Numbered from the stretch's first letter, positions 23,843-35,564 are shown. The stretch is 64,000 nt of DNA from Diplosphaera chodatii (GCA_032358165.1 JAALGY010000020.1:1860001-1924000), one strand, 5' to 3'. Program-made: numbers and translations. Notes: a model not told the origin generated them from the letters alone.

Positions 23843-26800
23843 ATGGGCATCACCAATCTGTGGACGTTGCTGAATACTGAGGGTCTGGCGCCAAAGCTCG
23901 AGGTGAGCCGATCATGTGGATGGCACATAACCAGGGACTTGCAGATGATGAAATGGCAGAACTCATCGTACAAGTCCCGTGAGTGCACGACCTGCAGGGC
24001 GCCAAGGGAGAGCACCCAACCATCATGCGCCATGCCTCTGGCAAGGCAGTAGCGGTTGACCTGAGCGTCTGGCTGATGCAGGTGGTACTGCTGTTGCATG
24101 CTGCAGTTTGCTGTCCGCTTTGCTTCTGATCTCATCGGCGACGAAACGTTGCCAGTACATTGAGCTACTCCCTGCACTGCAGGCAACAAATCAGACAGCG
24201 ACAGATGGGCTTTTCTCTGAGGATGGGCGTGCACTGAAAGTTGTCTTTGAGCGGGTGAGATCCCGTGCGAGCATCCGAAGAGGCTCAATGTGGCCTTAAG
24301 GTTTAACCACACGCAACCCAGCAATTTGTGAGGCTGGGCACCCACTGCTGCAGACCATCAACTGGCTGCGGCATGATGTGACGCCAATCGGCGTGGCTGA
24401 AGGACTCGCTCCGGCTGAGAAGCTGGCCACACTGCAGACGCGGTCCATGGCATTGTACGGCTTCGCACGCAGCTCCGCTCTGCCCACCTTTGGCAACCTG
24501 CAGCGCATGTCACAGGCCGCCTGTAGGCTGCTGGACGCTATGGTGGGCTCTCCATCTGCCACCTGGGGCTCGCCAACATTAGATCTAGTCTGCATCTGTC
24601 AGAGCAACTATGAGTCGGCAACAACGTGCACAGCACGCTTCGTCTTCACCACGCTTACTTAAACACCCACATCTACTGTTGTGTGCAAAACGTCTGCTGC
24701 AGGGCCTGCCCACGCTAACGGCACCAGGTGAGGCCGAGGCGGCCGCGGCGGCGCTCAATGCCGCAGGGCATGTGGATGCAGCCGGCACGCCTGATGCCGA
24801 TGCGCTGTTGTTTGGCGCAACGGAGGTGTTTCACACACTCAGGCTTCTGGTGAGGTTCAGGCTGAGCTTTGCTGTGCAGGAGGCAAAGTACCTGGCAGAT
24901 GCTTAGAGTCAGTTTCGCATAATGTGCGACCACGCGACCGTACAAGACCATTCATGATACTCACGATGCAATCATGACGCGAGCTTGACTTTGCAGACAC
25001 ACAGCCCGCATGAAGCAGTGTTAAAGCGCTGCCAAACGGCGGAGGTCTGCCGGGCGCTAGGTGCATCAGAGGACGCTGCAGTCTCAGTGAGCACTGCCCA
25101 AGCTTGTTGACATCGAGTTCCTGTCAACCTGTGCCACGAGATGCACAGCTAGCTGTTGGGCAGCCTGACGAACTCACAAGTGACCCAAGTGTGTATGGCT
25201 TTGTGTCAAGGCGTTGACGGCCGTCGCGCTGCTGTGTGGCGGGGACTATGATGAGGGCGGTGGCGCTGGCATGGTGGGGCCCAGACACGCGTTTGCTATT
25301 GTGCGGAAGCTCATTGCTGATGCCCACGAGGTGTGCGCGGTGTGCGGTGTGCGGTGTGTTCTCTTTGGTGGATCTGATGACGGTTGACATCGTCTGCATG
25401 ACAAGTATCAGGGGTCTGTTAGGCTGCAGATGCTCAGCAGGTGTGCTAGGAAGTGTCCTTGACATTGTGATGTGTACTTCAGGCGGGCAGGGATGATAGC
25501 GATGTCCTTGCGCTGCTGGCTGCGGAGCTCGCTGCTCCGCCGCAGCTGCCGGAGTTCAGCCATCTCAAGGGCTGCACGCGCTGCAAACGCTGCGGTACGC
25601 CACCAGATGTGACCCACACATTCGGATGCATCACTTCCTGCACAGGAAGGTGCTCAAGATGTACGATCCTCGACATTCTGTGAGTGCGTGTGCAGGTCAC
25701 GATGGGCATCGGCATGCCAAGATTGCCAAGCACAAAAATCGCAATCCTTGCCAAGTCTGCCCACTCACAGACGACGGTTCCTGTGCTGAGGCCTCGCCCC
25801 TCCCAGAGCCCTGTCGTTGTCGCTTCTGCAGCACCGCCGGTGCCCGCCTGCTTGCAAGGGTACGGCAGACCGAGTGCGTGCGCACGACAACCCTGAATAT
25901 GATGTTCGAGCGCAATGCATGTGTTAGCACAGGAGTGACAGGTAGGGTTGACTGTAATCTGGTCGGTCGCATCATGACACTAGTAGACTTGGTGCAGGTG
26001 ATCACCAGGGCTCGTGCGACTGAGGGCTTCATGCAGCGAGCGCGCACTGCAGAGCGCGCCTATGCACAGCAGGCGGCACAGGCCGCCGAGGCAGTGGCAG
26101 ACCTTGCTGAGGAGGAGGGCATAGCAGAGGGCGAGCGCCTGACATGGTGTGCAGGGCTCGGGCTCCCCTGCATTGCCCCATGATCGCTTGGCACATTCTT
26201 GCGTTCTAGCAAAACCAAACCGGTCTTCGGCAAGCAATGGGAACAAGGAAAGGTCCCATGCCGTGCACAATGTAGCGATGCTATGGTGCTCAGGCAGCGC
26301 CGGCCAGACGTTGATGCGGTACACGCGGTGCTGTCAGAAGCGGGGCTGGTCTGGTCTCGGGAGCTGGTGCGGGAAAAGCTGTGCCCGCTGTTGCTGGAGT
26401 GGGATGCTCGCCACCCAAAGCAGGTGTGTTTCCAGCATGCCAGCAACTTCAGCTGTGTTGGGCATGTTGCCGAAGGTGGAATGACATGAAATGCAACAGC
26501 TCGCAACCGACTCTTACCACTAAGATGGGTGACCTTCCTCCGCAGGGTGCCCAGTTCGTACCTGTGGAGATCAAAGCATTGCAACAGCAGCGCGGTCTGA
26601 CTGAGGCGGACTTGTGGCGCTACATCATGGTGTGGCGCCGTACAAGAGATCAGGGTGATGAGGTATGGTTTCACACCCAGGGCATTGGACGTGCAAGTTG
26701 TATGTGCTCAAAGGTAACAGGATGTCGTGTACTCCATTATAACAAATGATAGGCTGGCGTCTCAGTGCACTGATGCTGTGCTCAGTGCTGGTGTGCAGGA

Positions 26801-28413
26801 TGTCGAGGCAGACACCATTTGGCTGTCGGCCTCGACAGCAGATGCTCGCTCAGCACGCAAGGCGGTCATTGCTGCCACGTTCCCACAGCTTGTATCTGCC
26901 TTCCACCAGAAGTGGGCTCGCCTTGTGCTAAAACCTTGGCAGCATCTGTTTCGGGGCTGCAGTGACCTAAGTCCAATTGTCGGCATTGTGCAACCTGTGG
27001 CTCAAGGCCGTCTGTCTGCCACGAATGTACATGACCAGATCCTGTGCCTCGTCTCTCAGGCTGCGAGACAAGGCGCAAAAGCAGGCAGACAGAGAGGCAC
27101 GGGCTGTCAGGAAGGCCGCCGCCACCAAGACGACAAACACGTTGGACAGCTTCATCAACCGCGTCAGATACAAGGTGTTGCGTATAAGCTGGCTGAAACC
27201 CCTACATTTAATAGCACACAGGTCTGGCAGGCATCCGTTGATGAATGTCTGGTGTTGCTTTTGCACAGCCTTAGCCATAGGGAGTACTTCCCATGGTGCT
27301 TTGCCTTCAGACATGTCGACCTCCAAACCACCGTTTTGCGACCTCCGATGATATCATAATGACGTGCAGCCCGTGGCCATGGAGCAGCAGGCGAAGGTGG
27401 CGGTGGGCGCCAAAGCCAGCGCAGCTGACCGGCCGCCAATCGGCGCTGCTTCGCCAAAGAAAAAGCAGCGCACACCCACTAAGCCGGTGAGCACATAGCT
27501 GCAGCACAAGATGAAATGCAGCGCATACACCGCACGCGAATGCAACTGCACACCAAGGAAGTGTAGCAGCCTCTACTGCCGCCGAGCAACCCTGCAACTA
27601 GTCGTACGGTCTGTGCAGGCGCGGCCCAGCCGCATCACGGACATGTTTGACAAGGCTATGCCGGCAGAGCTGGCACGGCCTTCACAGCATGATGCAGTGG
27701 CACATTCACAGCCTGCAGCCGAGGTTGCAGCAGAGCCAGTGCTGCGTACGCCACACCTGTCTGGCAAGTTCGGTGCCATGGGGATGGCCTCACCAGCTGC
27801 AGCCGGTGCGGGTCAGTCCCCTACAAGGCAGCCCCAGTCAGGAGGTCTCGGCAGGGCGCGCAAGCAGCTGTTCGTCGCAGGGCCAGCTGCCAGCGGGTCT
27901 GGTGAGCAGGTCTCTGGTCAGGCCTGTTGCAGTGCATCTCACGACAGCCGGAGTGGCAGTGAAGCGGCAGCAGGGCACGCGGGCATCGCGTCTGCAGGCA
28001 GAGCACCTCATGCCGCAGCAGAGGCCATATCATCAGAGGAGATGTCCTGGCCGGAAACTGGCAGCTATTTCAGCAGCAGACGCAAGGAGCAACCTGATGT
28101 GACTGGAACCGCCGCGCATCTGCAGCAACCAGCACAGCAACAGAAGCCTGGCAGAAAGGCAGCCCGGTCCAGGCTGCCCGAGCAGAGGGTCGCAAGGGAC
28201 TCAGAGCTGCAGGAATTGCAGCCCAGTGGTGCTGCAAAGTCCGGTGCCCAGCAGCTGACAGTTGCGCGGACCCAGCAGGTGGTAGGCCATGCTGTGATGG
28301 CGGCAGCCAGTGTGGCAGCAGGGCGGCTGCAGCATGACTGCAGCACACCCATTGATCTCATCACGCCAGAGCGCCCGCCTGAAGTCGTGGACCTCACCGC
28401 CACGAGCAGCTGA
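23843..28413 (+). CDS. GEN1: GEN1/Yen1-like Holliday-junction resolvase, full-length
   Basis: Exons: 23843-23902, 23998-24081, 24183-24254, 24354-24542, 24703-24849, 24997-25086, 25211-25330, 25483-25594, 25696-25859, 25998-26146, 26294-26423, 26546-26662, about 26798-26895, about 27060-27174, 27370-27486, 27619-28413; about 850 residues. Starts MGITNLW. XPG-N has AVAVDLSVWL; XPG-I has APGEAEAAAAALNAAG and TPDADALLFGA. ALLCGGDYD leads into the helix-hairpin region, then a Cys/His cluster (CTRCKRCG, HAKIAKHKNRNPCQVC) aligned with that of human GEN1. Exons 10-13 correspond to the GEN1 chromodomain region (FVPVEIKALQQQRG, IWLSASTADARSA). The last exon is a low-complexity tail ending in IDLITPERPPEVVDLT, which looks like SUMO-interacting motifs. 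The enzyme should cleave four-way junctions in the nucleus. The exon 13/14 junction is uncertain. Confidence 0.88.
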
Positions 28414-28489
28414 CCATGATGCAGCCGCTTGTGCACATACTGCGCAAGCACTGCAGAAGTGAGGGCTCAACAAGCCAGTTGAGGTTGTG

Positions 28490-28494
28490 TGTAA
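28490..28494 (+). terminator. Candidate polyadenylation signal TGTAA
   Basis: TGTAA lies 77 bases after the stop of the full-length GEN1-like gene and on its strand. Function is inferred from the chlorophyte consensus. Confidence 0.5.
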
Positions 28495-28519
28495 TCTGAT
28501 TGTCATGCAAGGTTGAATT

Positions 28520-28569
28520 CTGTTGCTGATTTTCGGACTGTACTCTGTTGCTGGTTTCCACATTGTACT
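28520..28569. repeat. Two-copy 25-bp direct tandem repeat
   Basis: Two adjacent 25-base units begin CTGTTGCTG and end TGTACT (28520-28544 and 28545-28569). They match at 20 of 25 positions. They lie between the convergent 3' ends of the GEN1-like and Cpn10 genes. Confidence 0.7.
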
Positions 28570-28715
28570 TGACAGTGGATTGCTGAACAACTCGACTGCA
28601 GACAGCTACTCTATCAACCAAACGGTATGCCAATCCATTTTCTGCAGCGCTAGCTCTGCTCCCGATCCAACCCTGCCGCCTCTGATGCCAGCCACGCACC
28701 GTGACAGTGCATCTC

Positions 28716-29580
28716 TCATTGCGTCAATACGCCCAGAATGTCTTCCGACCTGTAGATGGTGAACTTTTCGCCGCCCAGCTCCAGCGGCTGGCCGCCATAC
28801 TCCGGCAGCATCACAGTGTCGCCCTCCTTGACGTCCACCGGGATGACCTCCCCCGTGTTGGTGCGCCGCCCGGGCCCCACCGCCACCACCTGCCCCTCGT
28901 TGATCTGCAAATGCGCACAGGTGGTCAATGACGCCAGCCGTTGAACCACACACCGATGCCCACAGCATTGGACTCGGTGTCATCTTGTGCTGAGTGTCAC
29001 TGGACTGCGAATTTGCTGCTGTCGTTCTCACTAGTCGACCGGCCTGCATGCAATGTGCGCTAATGGCAGTTTGCAGCCCACAAGAAGTGGACGCTGCAGG
29101 CGCGGAAATGAAGGGTATCCACCAAATAAGAACAGGACATCACGCCTCGTCAGATCGCCCAGTTTCACGGTAAGAACGCTTGCGACATGCATTCAAGTGC
29201 TGCAAACAGCAGAAAAGAGAAGCTTCCAGAGGTGATGCAGCGCATCGAATGCTGATTGTTGAAGTCAGCACCGCACTAGCGGCCGCAAGGTAGCACACAT
29301 CGTCATCTTACGTGTATCACAAGTGACCATCGAAAGCCTGCCGCGAATGTGTGCTGCTTTCCGATACATGCACTAATCTCCGTGACGGCCAGCACCATCG
29401 GTCGCATGCTGACTGCCGGAGTATATGTGAGAACGCAACATGCGTGTCACAACCTATGTCAACCAAGCCACAGACCTTGCTGGCTGTCTCTGGCAGCAGC
29501 ACTCCGCCAATGGACTTCTCGGGGGCTGCCACCTTCTGCACCAGCACGCGGTCGAGCAGCGGGATGAGACGTCTCGACAT
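28716..29580 (-). CDS. CPN10: Chaperonin 10 (Hsp10/GroES), mitochondrial type
   Basis: Two exons, 29476-29580 and 28716-28904, give 97 residues, the normal length of single-domain Cpn10. MSRRLIPLLDRVLVQK opens the protein. EKSIGGVLLPE is the mobile loop that contacts the Cpn60 ring. GPGRRTNTGEVIPVDV and GDTVMLPEYGG follow, and YRSEDILGVL closes the beta barrel. It caps Cpn60 and helps fold proteins in the organelle matrix. The short N-terminus without a cleavable transit peptide fits mitochondrial Cpn10 better than the double-domain plastid Cpn20. The single intron lies after ETASK. The gene is divergent from the CDP-diacylglycerol synthase gene. Confidence 0.97.
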
Positions 29581-29946
29581 GTCGGGCACCGTGCACGACA
29601 GCACTCTGTATGAACACGTCTGTGTCAATAGCAGCCTATGCACGAGGACGCTGCCTCAGCAGCGATGCATGACGGGCGAGGGACTCCGCTGCACATGCCC
29701 CCTGAACTTTCGAGCGCAGGACCTGCTGGTAGGGCATGTTAGAACGGGCACTAACGCTGTTCCACAAAAGCTTGAGGTACATCGCGATCATCAAGTGAGA
29801 AACAGCGTGTGACAAAGCAGGGCATTGATCGAGACCCTTTGCGAGGCTACAGTTTGCTGGCATCGCAAGCTTCCAGCATCGTTCTTTGGTGGCACTTGGA
29901 TGTTCATTTGCACTAGCATTGGGTGCTTTGTAGCGTGTGCACAGCT
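29581..29946. promoter_or_regulatory. Short divergent promoter region (Cpn10 / CDP-DAG synthase)
   Basis: Only 366 bases separate the two divergent start codons, so both promoters and 5' UTRs are compact or overlapping. No heat-shock element or TATA box was evident by eye. Confidence 0.4.
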
Positions 29947-32900
29947 ATGTCGCGCATGACGACGCGTTCATCAGGCGGCGTTTCGAATGGCGATGGCGAT
30001 GCAGCGGAGCGCGACCCCCTTGCCGCAGAGGACACCGCTTTCGATGTGAGTCAAGCACTCCATCCGAGCACGGCGGTGTCTCAGCTCGACTGCCTGTAGT
30101 AAGCTTCATGACAACTCGTCAGCAAGGCTGCTGATGGCATTGCGCAAGGCCTGACATCGAGGCTGGCATCCGCCCAAAGTCTGGATGACACCTCGCACGC
30201 GCACAGCGGCTGGTAATGACACTCCAGGGTGGATGCGGGCTTCCTGCGCTTCCCTCAGCAGCAGTCGCGGCCGCCGTCCATGCTGCATGTTGTGTGCTGC
30301 AGCAGGGCTCCCCACCTGTGCGCAACGCAGCCGCAGCGGCCAAGCTGGAGGGCATCCGCGGCAGCATTGCCAGCATCGGCGCAGCGCCATCCGTCAGCAG
30401 CCTAGATGGGGACTACCAGTATGACACGCAGTACGACACGGACACGCCTGTGCCGCTGCCGCTGCCACAGCCCACAGAGCATGATGTGAGTGCTTGCATG
30501 TCGCGCCACCCAGCTTGGTTCGCTACATGCCCGATGCTGGAATATTCAAGAGGCATGCATGTTGGCAATCATCAGGGCGGTCAACGGCGCGGTGACTTCC
30601 CGCTGCAGGCGCAAAGTCGGTATCAGAAGATGTGGGTGCGCACAAAGTCGACGGTCGCCATGATCGGCGGCTTCATCTTCTTCATCTACATGGGGCATGT
30701 GCCGCTCATGTTCCTCATCTTCGCAATCCAGGTGCCGCTGCGCCACTGACAGGCGTTTTTGCTGTGTGTCTGTGTCAGCACTGTCCACTTGACAACAGGC
30801 TTTGCTAATACAATCGCTCCATGTAGACGGTGCTCTGTGAGTCGCAGGCGACGATGTGCAGGGAGCTGTTCAAGCTCGCGCGGGATGGGCAGCAGCAGCA
30901 GCACCACCGGAAGCCACGGCCCCGGCCCAATGCAGTACTGGGTACCCGCTTCCAGCAGTGGTCATTCTTCTGCATCGCAGCCTTCTGGATGTACCTCAGG
31001 TGGGGTTTAGCCATGCCTGCCATCACTTACGACTGACTGTGATGGCACCAACCACACTGTCAGGATCGCATCTTCAGCAGCATTGCATGGCTTTGCACTT
31101 CCGGTTGATTTTGTGTGGGTCATAGCACTGCAGATTCATCCAGAAGAACCTGCTGGTGGAGATCACCTCGAACGCACGGCTAGCGCGGCTCTTCGGCTGG
31201 TTGCTGCGGCGGCATACCTTCATATCATATTCACTGTACACAGCAGGTATCGTCCCTGTGACCCACTTGTTGCTGGATCCACACCTGTCATCGTAGGTCG
31301 TTCTTTCGTCTCAGCACCTGACGCCTGATCCACCTCTCCGATCGGTATTACCTGTCAGGTGTAGGTCGCGTCTGTTTGCACGCACAATGCAGCAACTTGT
31401 GGGCTATCACATAGGTGGCTCTGCCCTGCAGGCATCATCAACTTCGTGCTGGCGCTGGAGAAGGGGCACTACCTCTGGCAGTTTGGCCAGTATGCTTGGA
31501 CGCACATGATCCTGCTGGTGGTGTTCATCCCCACCAGCTTCTTCGTTTCCAACATCTTTGACGGCCTGATCTGGTTCCTGCTGCCCTGCGCACTCGTCAT
31601 CATCAACGACATCACCGCATACCTCACAGGTGCGGATGTTGTGTCGTGCTGTCTGCTTCCCCATGTCGTCGCTCTGGTCACGGTGTGTGGAATTATCTGA
31701 TGACCATCAGTAACATGCTGCTGGCCAGCCTCAGCACACATTTACGATATGACACTCGTCAACCCCGATTGACCCGCATGTCTGCTATCAATCTGGGTGC
31801 CGTATGCAGGTTTCTATCTTGGACGGACGCCGCTGATCAAGCTGTCGCCGAAGAAGACATGGGAGGGTTTTGTGGGTGGCGCGCTGCTGACCCTGGTCGC
31901 CTCCTGGTACCTGGCGCGCTACATGTCACGCTTCCCGTGGATGATCTGCGAGCGCACTGTGAGCATCCGCACTACCATCTGCCCATCCCATGCCAGAGAG
32001 ATTGCATGTTCTCCTCGCTGCTTGGGTCGGGCTATGTCGGGCTATGTCATCAGGAGCAGTTCGCAGCTTCGCTATCTGTCTGTTGTCTGCAAGGGGGACT
32101 TGTCTCGAGTGAGCAGAACACACGAATGTCAAGGTGTTGCTGCAGAGCAACAGAACAGCGGCGGCACTCCAAATTGGCCTGCACATGCAGGATCTGTCCA
32201 TGGGGTGGCTGCGCTGCGAGCCGGACAGCATCTTCCGGGACCATGTGTTCTCGACAGCGGGCATGGCCGCAAAGCTGTCGCCCGCCGCAGTCACGCGGCT
32301 GGCGGCGCTCGGCCGCGAGCTGCCGCCCGCCCTGGCGGCCCGCATCTGGAACTTCAGCATCGTGGCAGCTCCCATGCAGTTCCACGCGCTGGTGAATGGT
32401 ATAACCTGCAAGTCCCAGTGTGGACACTCCAGGGACGCGCTGTGCCTGCAAGCTGCACATCGAACCCCTACTGCACAGCTGCATGGAACCATCAGACATT
32501 GTTGACACTCACCGACCATGCTGCCCGCCAAGCGCTCTACATCCACAAAACACGAGGCTTGCACGTGCAGCTGATGTGGGCTAGTCCCGCTCTGCTGCTG
32601 CCATACGAGACACATGTAATATAAGCTGGCCGACGTCTGACTGCTTGCATGTCCTGTGATGCAGGTGCTGTCGCTCTTCGCTAGCGTGATTGCGCCCTTT
32701 GGTGGCTTCTTTGCGAGCGGCTTCAAGCGTGGCTTCAAGATCAAGGACTTTGGGAACAGCATCCCAGGCCACGGCGGCATGACTGACCGCATGGACTGTC
32801 AGGTCAGCCCCGCCGGTCGTGTGCCTGCATCTGCCAATGCAGCGATGCCCAATGCTCCAGGCGATGACAACCACGAACTGACTTCGTCTCATCAGTTGGC

Positions 32901-33414
32901 ATCTCCTGCTGCGTGTGTATGGCACAGAGGCAATCCAGCCCCTGCACCTGAGCTGCTGAATATTTTCCGCCCTAGTCGACCTGACTGTGGCATGTGCAGG
33001 TGGTGATGGCGGTCTTTTCGTACCTGTACTTCAACAACGTGGTTGCACAGCAGACGGTCACTGTGGGCTACATGCTGCAGAAGAGCCTGCAGCTGGACGG
33101 TCCCCACATGCTAGAGCTTTTCACGAAGCTAGGTGCGCCGAACAAACCTACATTGCCCAGGCCACACGAAATTAGCTGCAACCAGTTTCGACGTGCGGGG
33201 GCTTTGCTGATGCCGTGAGAGCGCGCTGCAGAGTGCCCTGCATGCGAAGGTGGGAGTGCTGATACCATGCGCGTCTTGACACGCGACTGTGTTCCACACT
33301 TCTGCAGGCAACATGCTGGTGGGTGAGAAGGTGCTGCCAGAGCGCTTCTCAGACGACTTCACCCGCCTGCTGCGGCGGTATCAGGTGCGGCGTCTGCAGG
33401 GCAGTTACATTTGA
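29947..33414 (+). CDS. CDS1: Phosphatidate cytidylyltransferase (CDP-diacylglycerol synthase)
   Basis: Eleven exons in phase give 537 residues: 29947-30045, 30306-30485, 30609-30731, 30827-30999, 31134-31246, 31432-31629, 31810-31958, 32191-32391, 32665-32802, 33000-33132, 33308-33414. A Ser/Pro-rich cytosolic N-terminus precedes several membrane spans ([48 protein letters not shown]). [13 protein letters not shown] and the CdsA signature [20 protein letters not shown] are both intact. It converts CTP and phosphatidic acid to CDP-diacylglycerol plus pyrophosphate, feeding phosphatidylinositol, phosphatidylglycerol and cardiolipin synthesis, most likely in the ER. Sequence and length match the eukaryotic CDS1 type rather than the shorter plastid/bacterial type. 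Confidence 0.96.
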
Positions 33415-33923
33415 TGGCACTGCGAGACCATACGCCTGGATTCTTGCTCAGCCTCCACACCAAGCCACATGAGGTGTTGTGTTGGTTGCTGTGCAGGTGC
33501 CTGTGAAGAGTGACTTCCCAGCATTGATTTGAGCCCAATGATTCAGCGTCAGGAGGCTCGTGCCAGTGTACCGTAAATTACAAGCCAGCAGCAATGCACT
33601 GCCAGCTATGGAGAAGCTGCTGCACAGCGGTGTGATGTGGACTTTTGGTGGTCAGGAGCATAGCAAACTGCAACAGCAGTCACTAGCAGGAATCTGTAGT
33701 CAGGAACAGTGCAGCATGCAAGGGATTGGCTTGCGGATTTCGCAAGGAAGTCTGGTTTCAGCAGCAAGACAGTGTCAAGTCGGCAGTGCAAAACCGCATG
33801 GATTTTGTATGTTACAGCTCCACAGCGAGCAGCAGGCTTCTATTGTGTGTCGGGTCCATTGCGCAAGCTGCAGGGCTACATGTGACCAGGAGGGCGTGTT
33901 GCAGACTGTGTGCTGACCCTTGC
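33415..33923. other. Convergent intergenic region
   Basis: About 510 bases holding the 3' UTRs of the CDP-DAG synthase (+) and TFIIA gamma (-) genes. Apart from the TGTAA signal listed separately I see nothing. Confidence 0.5.
33812..33816 (-). terminator. Candidate polyadenylation signal TGTAA (minus strand)
   Basis: TTACA on the plus strand reads TGTAA on the minus strand, 108 bases past the TFIIA gamma stop codon. Its use is inferred. Confidence 0.45.
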
Positions 33924-34268
33924 TCAGAGGACCACCAACTTCGCATCCACCGCAATGATCTTGACCTTGTCCACATGCACCTCGGGCGCGCTGATGGTGG
34001 ACCCCGAGCCTGTGGCACTCGTCTTGAAGCTGGCATCTGACACCAAAAAGGTCCACACATTGTCGCAGAAGCGATACGTGTCAAGCTTGCCCTTGAATGT
34101 AGTCTTGGCAGTGACCTCGTTCTCCAATGTGCGGCATGTCGACTGATCAAACTCTGCCAAAATCTTCATGGCCAACGCCGGTGTGATCTTCTCATCTGTG
34201 ACGAGCTCGTCCAGCGCCTCCACCAGGCAATCGCCCAGCTTCGACTGCCTGTACACCTGATAGCTCAT
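33924..34268 (-). CDS. TFIIAgamma: Transcription initiation factor IIA gamma subunit
   Basis: A single 345-base exon encodes 114 residues, close to the 106-109 of plant and animal TFIIA gamma. The four-helix N-terminal part reads MSYQVYRQSKLGDCLVEALD with ILAEFDQS, and the beta-barrel part has LDTYRFCDNVWTFLV, the most conserved stretch of the family. The C-terminus VDKVKIIAVDAKLV matches the usual KIVACD end. It joins the TFIIA alpha/beta subunits and stabilises TBP on promoters in the nucleus. The gene has no intron, although its neighbours have one every 100-200 coding bases. It is divergent from the thioredoxin gene. Confidence 0.97.
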   Translation of the reverse strand: MSYQVYRQSKLGDCLVEALDELVTDEKITPALAMKILAEFDQSTCRTLENEVTAKTTFKGKLDTYRFCDNVWTFLVSDASFKTSATGSGSTISAPEVHVDKVKIIAVDAKLVVL

Positions 34269-34788
34269 GCCGGCGCTTCGGCGCCTGTGTGCACCGCATT
34301 ACCTGCTGACCATGTCCGCCCCCTGATGCAAGCTGCTTTCCTTGAGAGTTGAAATCACTTGAGTCCTTGTGACTGTTCGGCAGACGCTGTACAAAGTGTG
34401 CAAGATCAGCTAATGAACTACGACGTGTTCTATGTTTGCAACCGCCGACTGAGGAGTTATCTACAAATACAGCTGCGCTTGCGAGTCAAGCGATACACTA
34501 TAACCGTACAACGCCTCTGTGCGTGGTGTCTATGGCAAATTGTGCACCCAACAACGGAACAACGATACGCTCCCCCTGCTTTAACAGGCCCCTGGAGCAA
34601 CCTCGGCTTCTTTGGCGCGGTGCTCGTCTATTCGATACCACTGTCCGAATGCATACAATAGTTTAGTGCTACAACAGACCTCAGAGGCGTGCAGTGATCG
34701 CCTAGCACGGCAACCGCCACAACACAAGCTTTTGCTGCTGCATCTCGAGTCACGTGAGTGTGTGCGCAGTGTCTGTCCGGCAGCAAAC
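34269..34788. promoter_or_regulatory. Divergent intergenic region (TFIIA gamma / thioredoxin z)
   Basis: About 520 bases between two divergent start codons. It must contain both promoters. It looks somewhat less GC-rich than the flanking exons. No specific site was recognised. Confidence 0.35.
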
Positions 34789-35564
34789 ATGCAAACTGCT
34801 GCATCTGGACCTGCCGCAGCTGGTCGTATGCATTTGCGCAGCCCGCTGCCTGGGCAACAGCGGCATGCAGGTACATGCTCAGCATCAGCGGCTCTGCACA
34901 TGCGGGTTCCGAGGTGCAGCATCGTCGCCAGGCCCCTGCAGCTTTGCACCAGGCGTGTCAGATGGTCTGGCGCTACACAGGCAGCGCCGCAGAAGGTAAC
35001 AGAGGCTGAATTGCATGTTGCGCTTGAAAGCCGCGACGTGCCGATTATCATCGACTTCTATGCCACATGGTGAGCTGTGCACCAATGACCAACTCCCCGC
35101 TGCTGTGGCCCTCCAAACCGTGCATGCTGAGCGCCTCCGCAAGCTCTGTGCCTACGTGCCAAAGTACTGTGATCGACGCCTGAATCCGATCGACATCTCG
35201 TGTTCAGGTGCGGGCCATGTCTGCTGCTTGCCAAAGAGCTGGATAGTGTGGCGGCAGATTTAGGCGACAGCGTAAAGATCTTGAAAGTGGACACTGACGA
35301 GAACCCGGACCTCAGCAGCCAACTGCAGGCATGGCACTCCAGCTCAGTGCTGCAACTGCTGGAAACTCTCACAGCCATTACAAGCTCCTCTGTGCAGAAC
35401 GGGACCACATCATTTTAGGTGCAGGTTTCTATGCTCCGCAGATCCAGGGGCTGCCGACAATGGTGTTCGTAGGGACAGACACCACAAAGCCAGCGCTGCG
35501 CACTGAGGGCCTCCTGCCAGCAGAGACCATCAAGCAGATCGTGACAGACGAGATCGGCGGCTGA
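34789..35564 (+). CDS. TRXz: Chloroplast thioredoxin z-like (CITRX)
   Basis: Three exons, 34789-35069, 35208-35328 and 35442-35564, give 174 residues. The first about 70 residues are basic and rich in Ala, Ser and Arg, like a chloroplast transit peptide. The thioredoxin fold follows: IIIDFYATW, active site WCGPC with the Trp codon split by intron 1, and KILKVDTDENP. The C-terminal half (GLPTMVFVG, then LRTEGLLPAETIKQIV) resembles TRX z/CITRX more than f-, m- or x-type thioredoxins. In plants TRX z associates with the plastid-encoded RNA polymerase and fructokinase-like proteins; that partner set is inferred. Intron 2 appears to use a GC donor after DLSSQLQ. Confidence 0.88.

Noticed and set aside
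31926..32792. 288-codon minus-strand open frame
   Set aside because: It is antisense to CDP-DAG synthase exons 7-9 and their introns, with no motif of its own.
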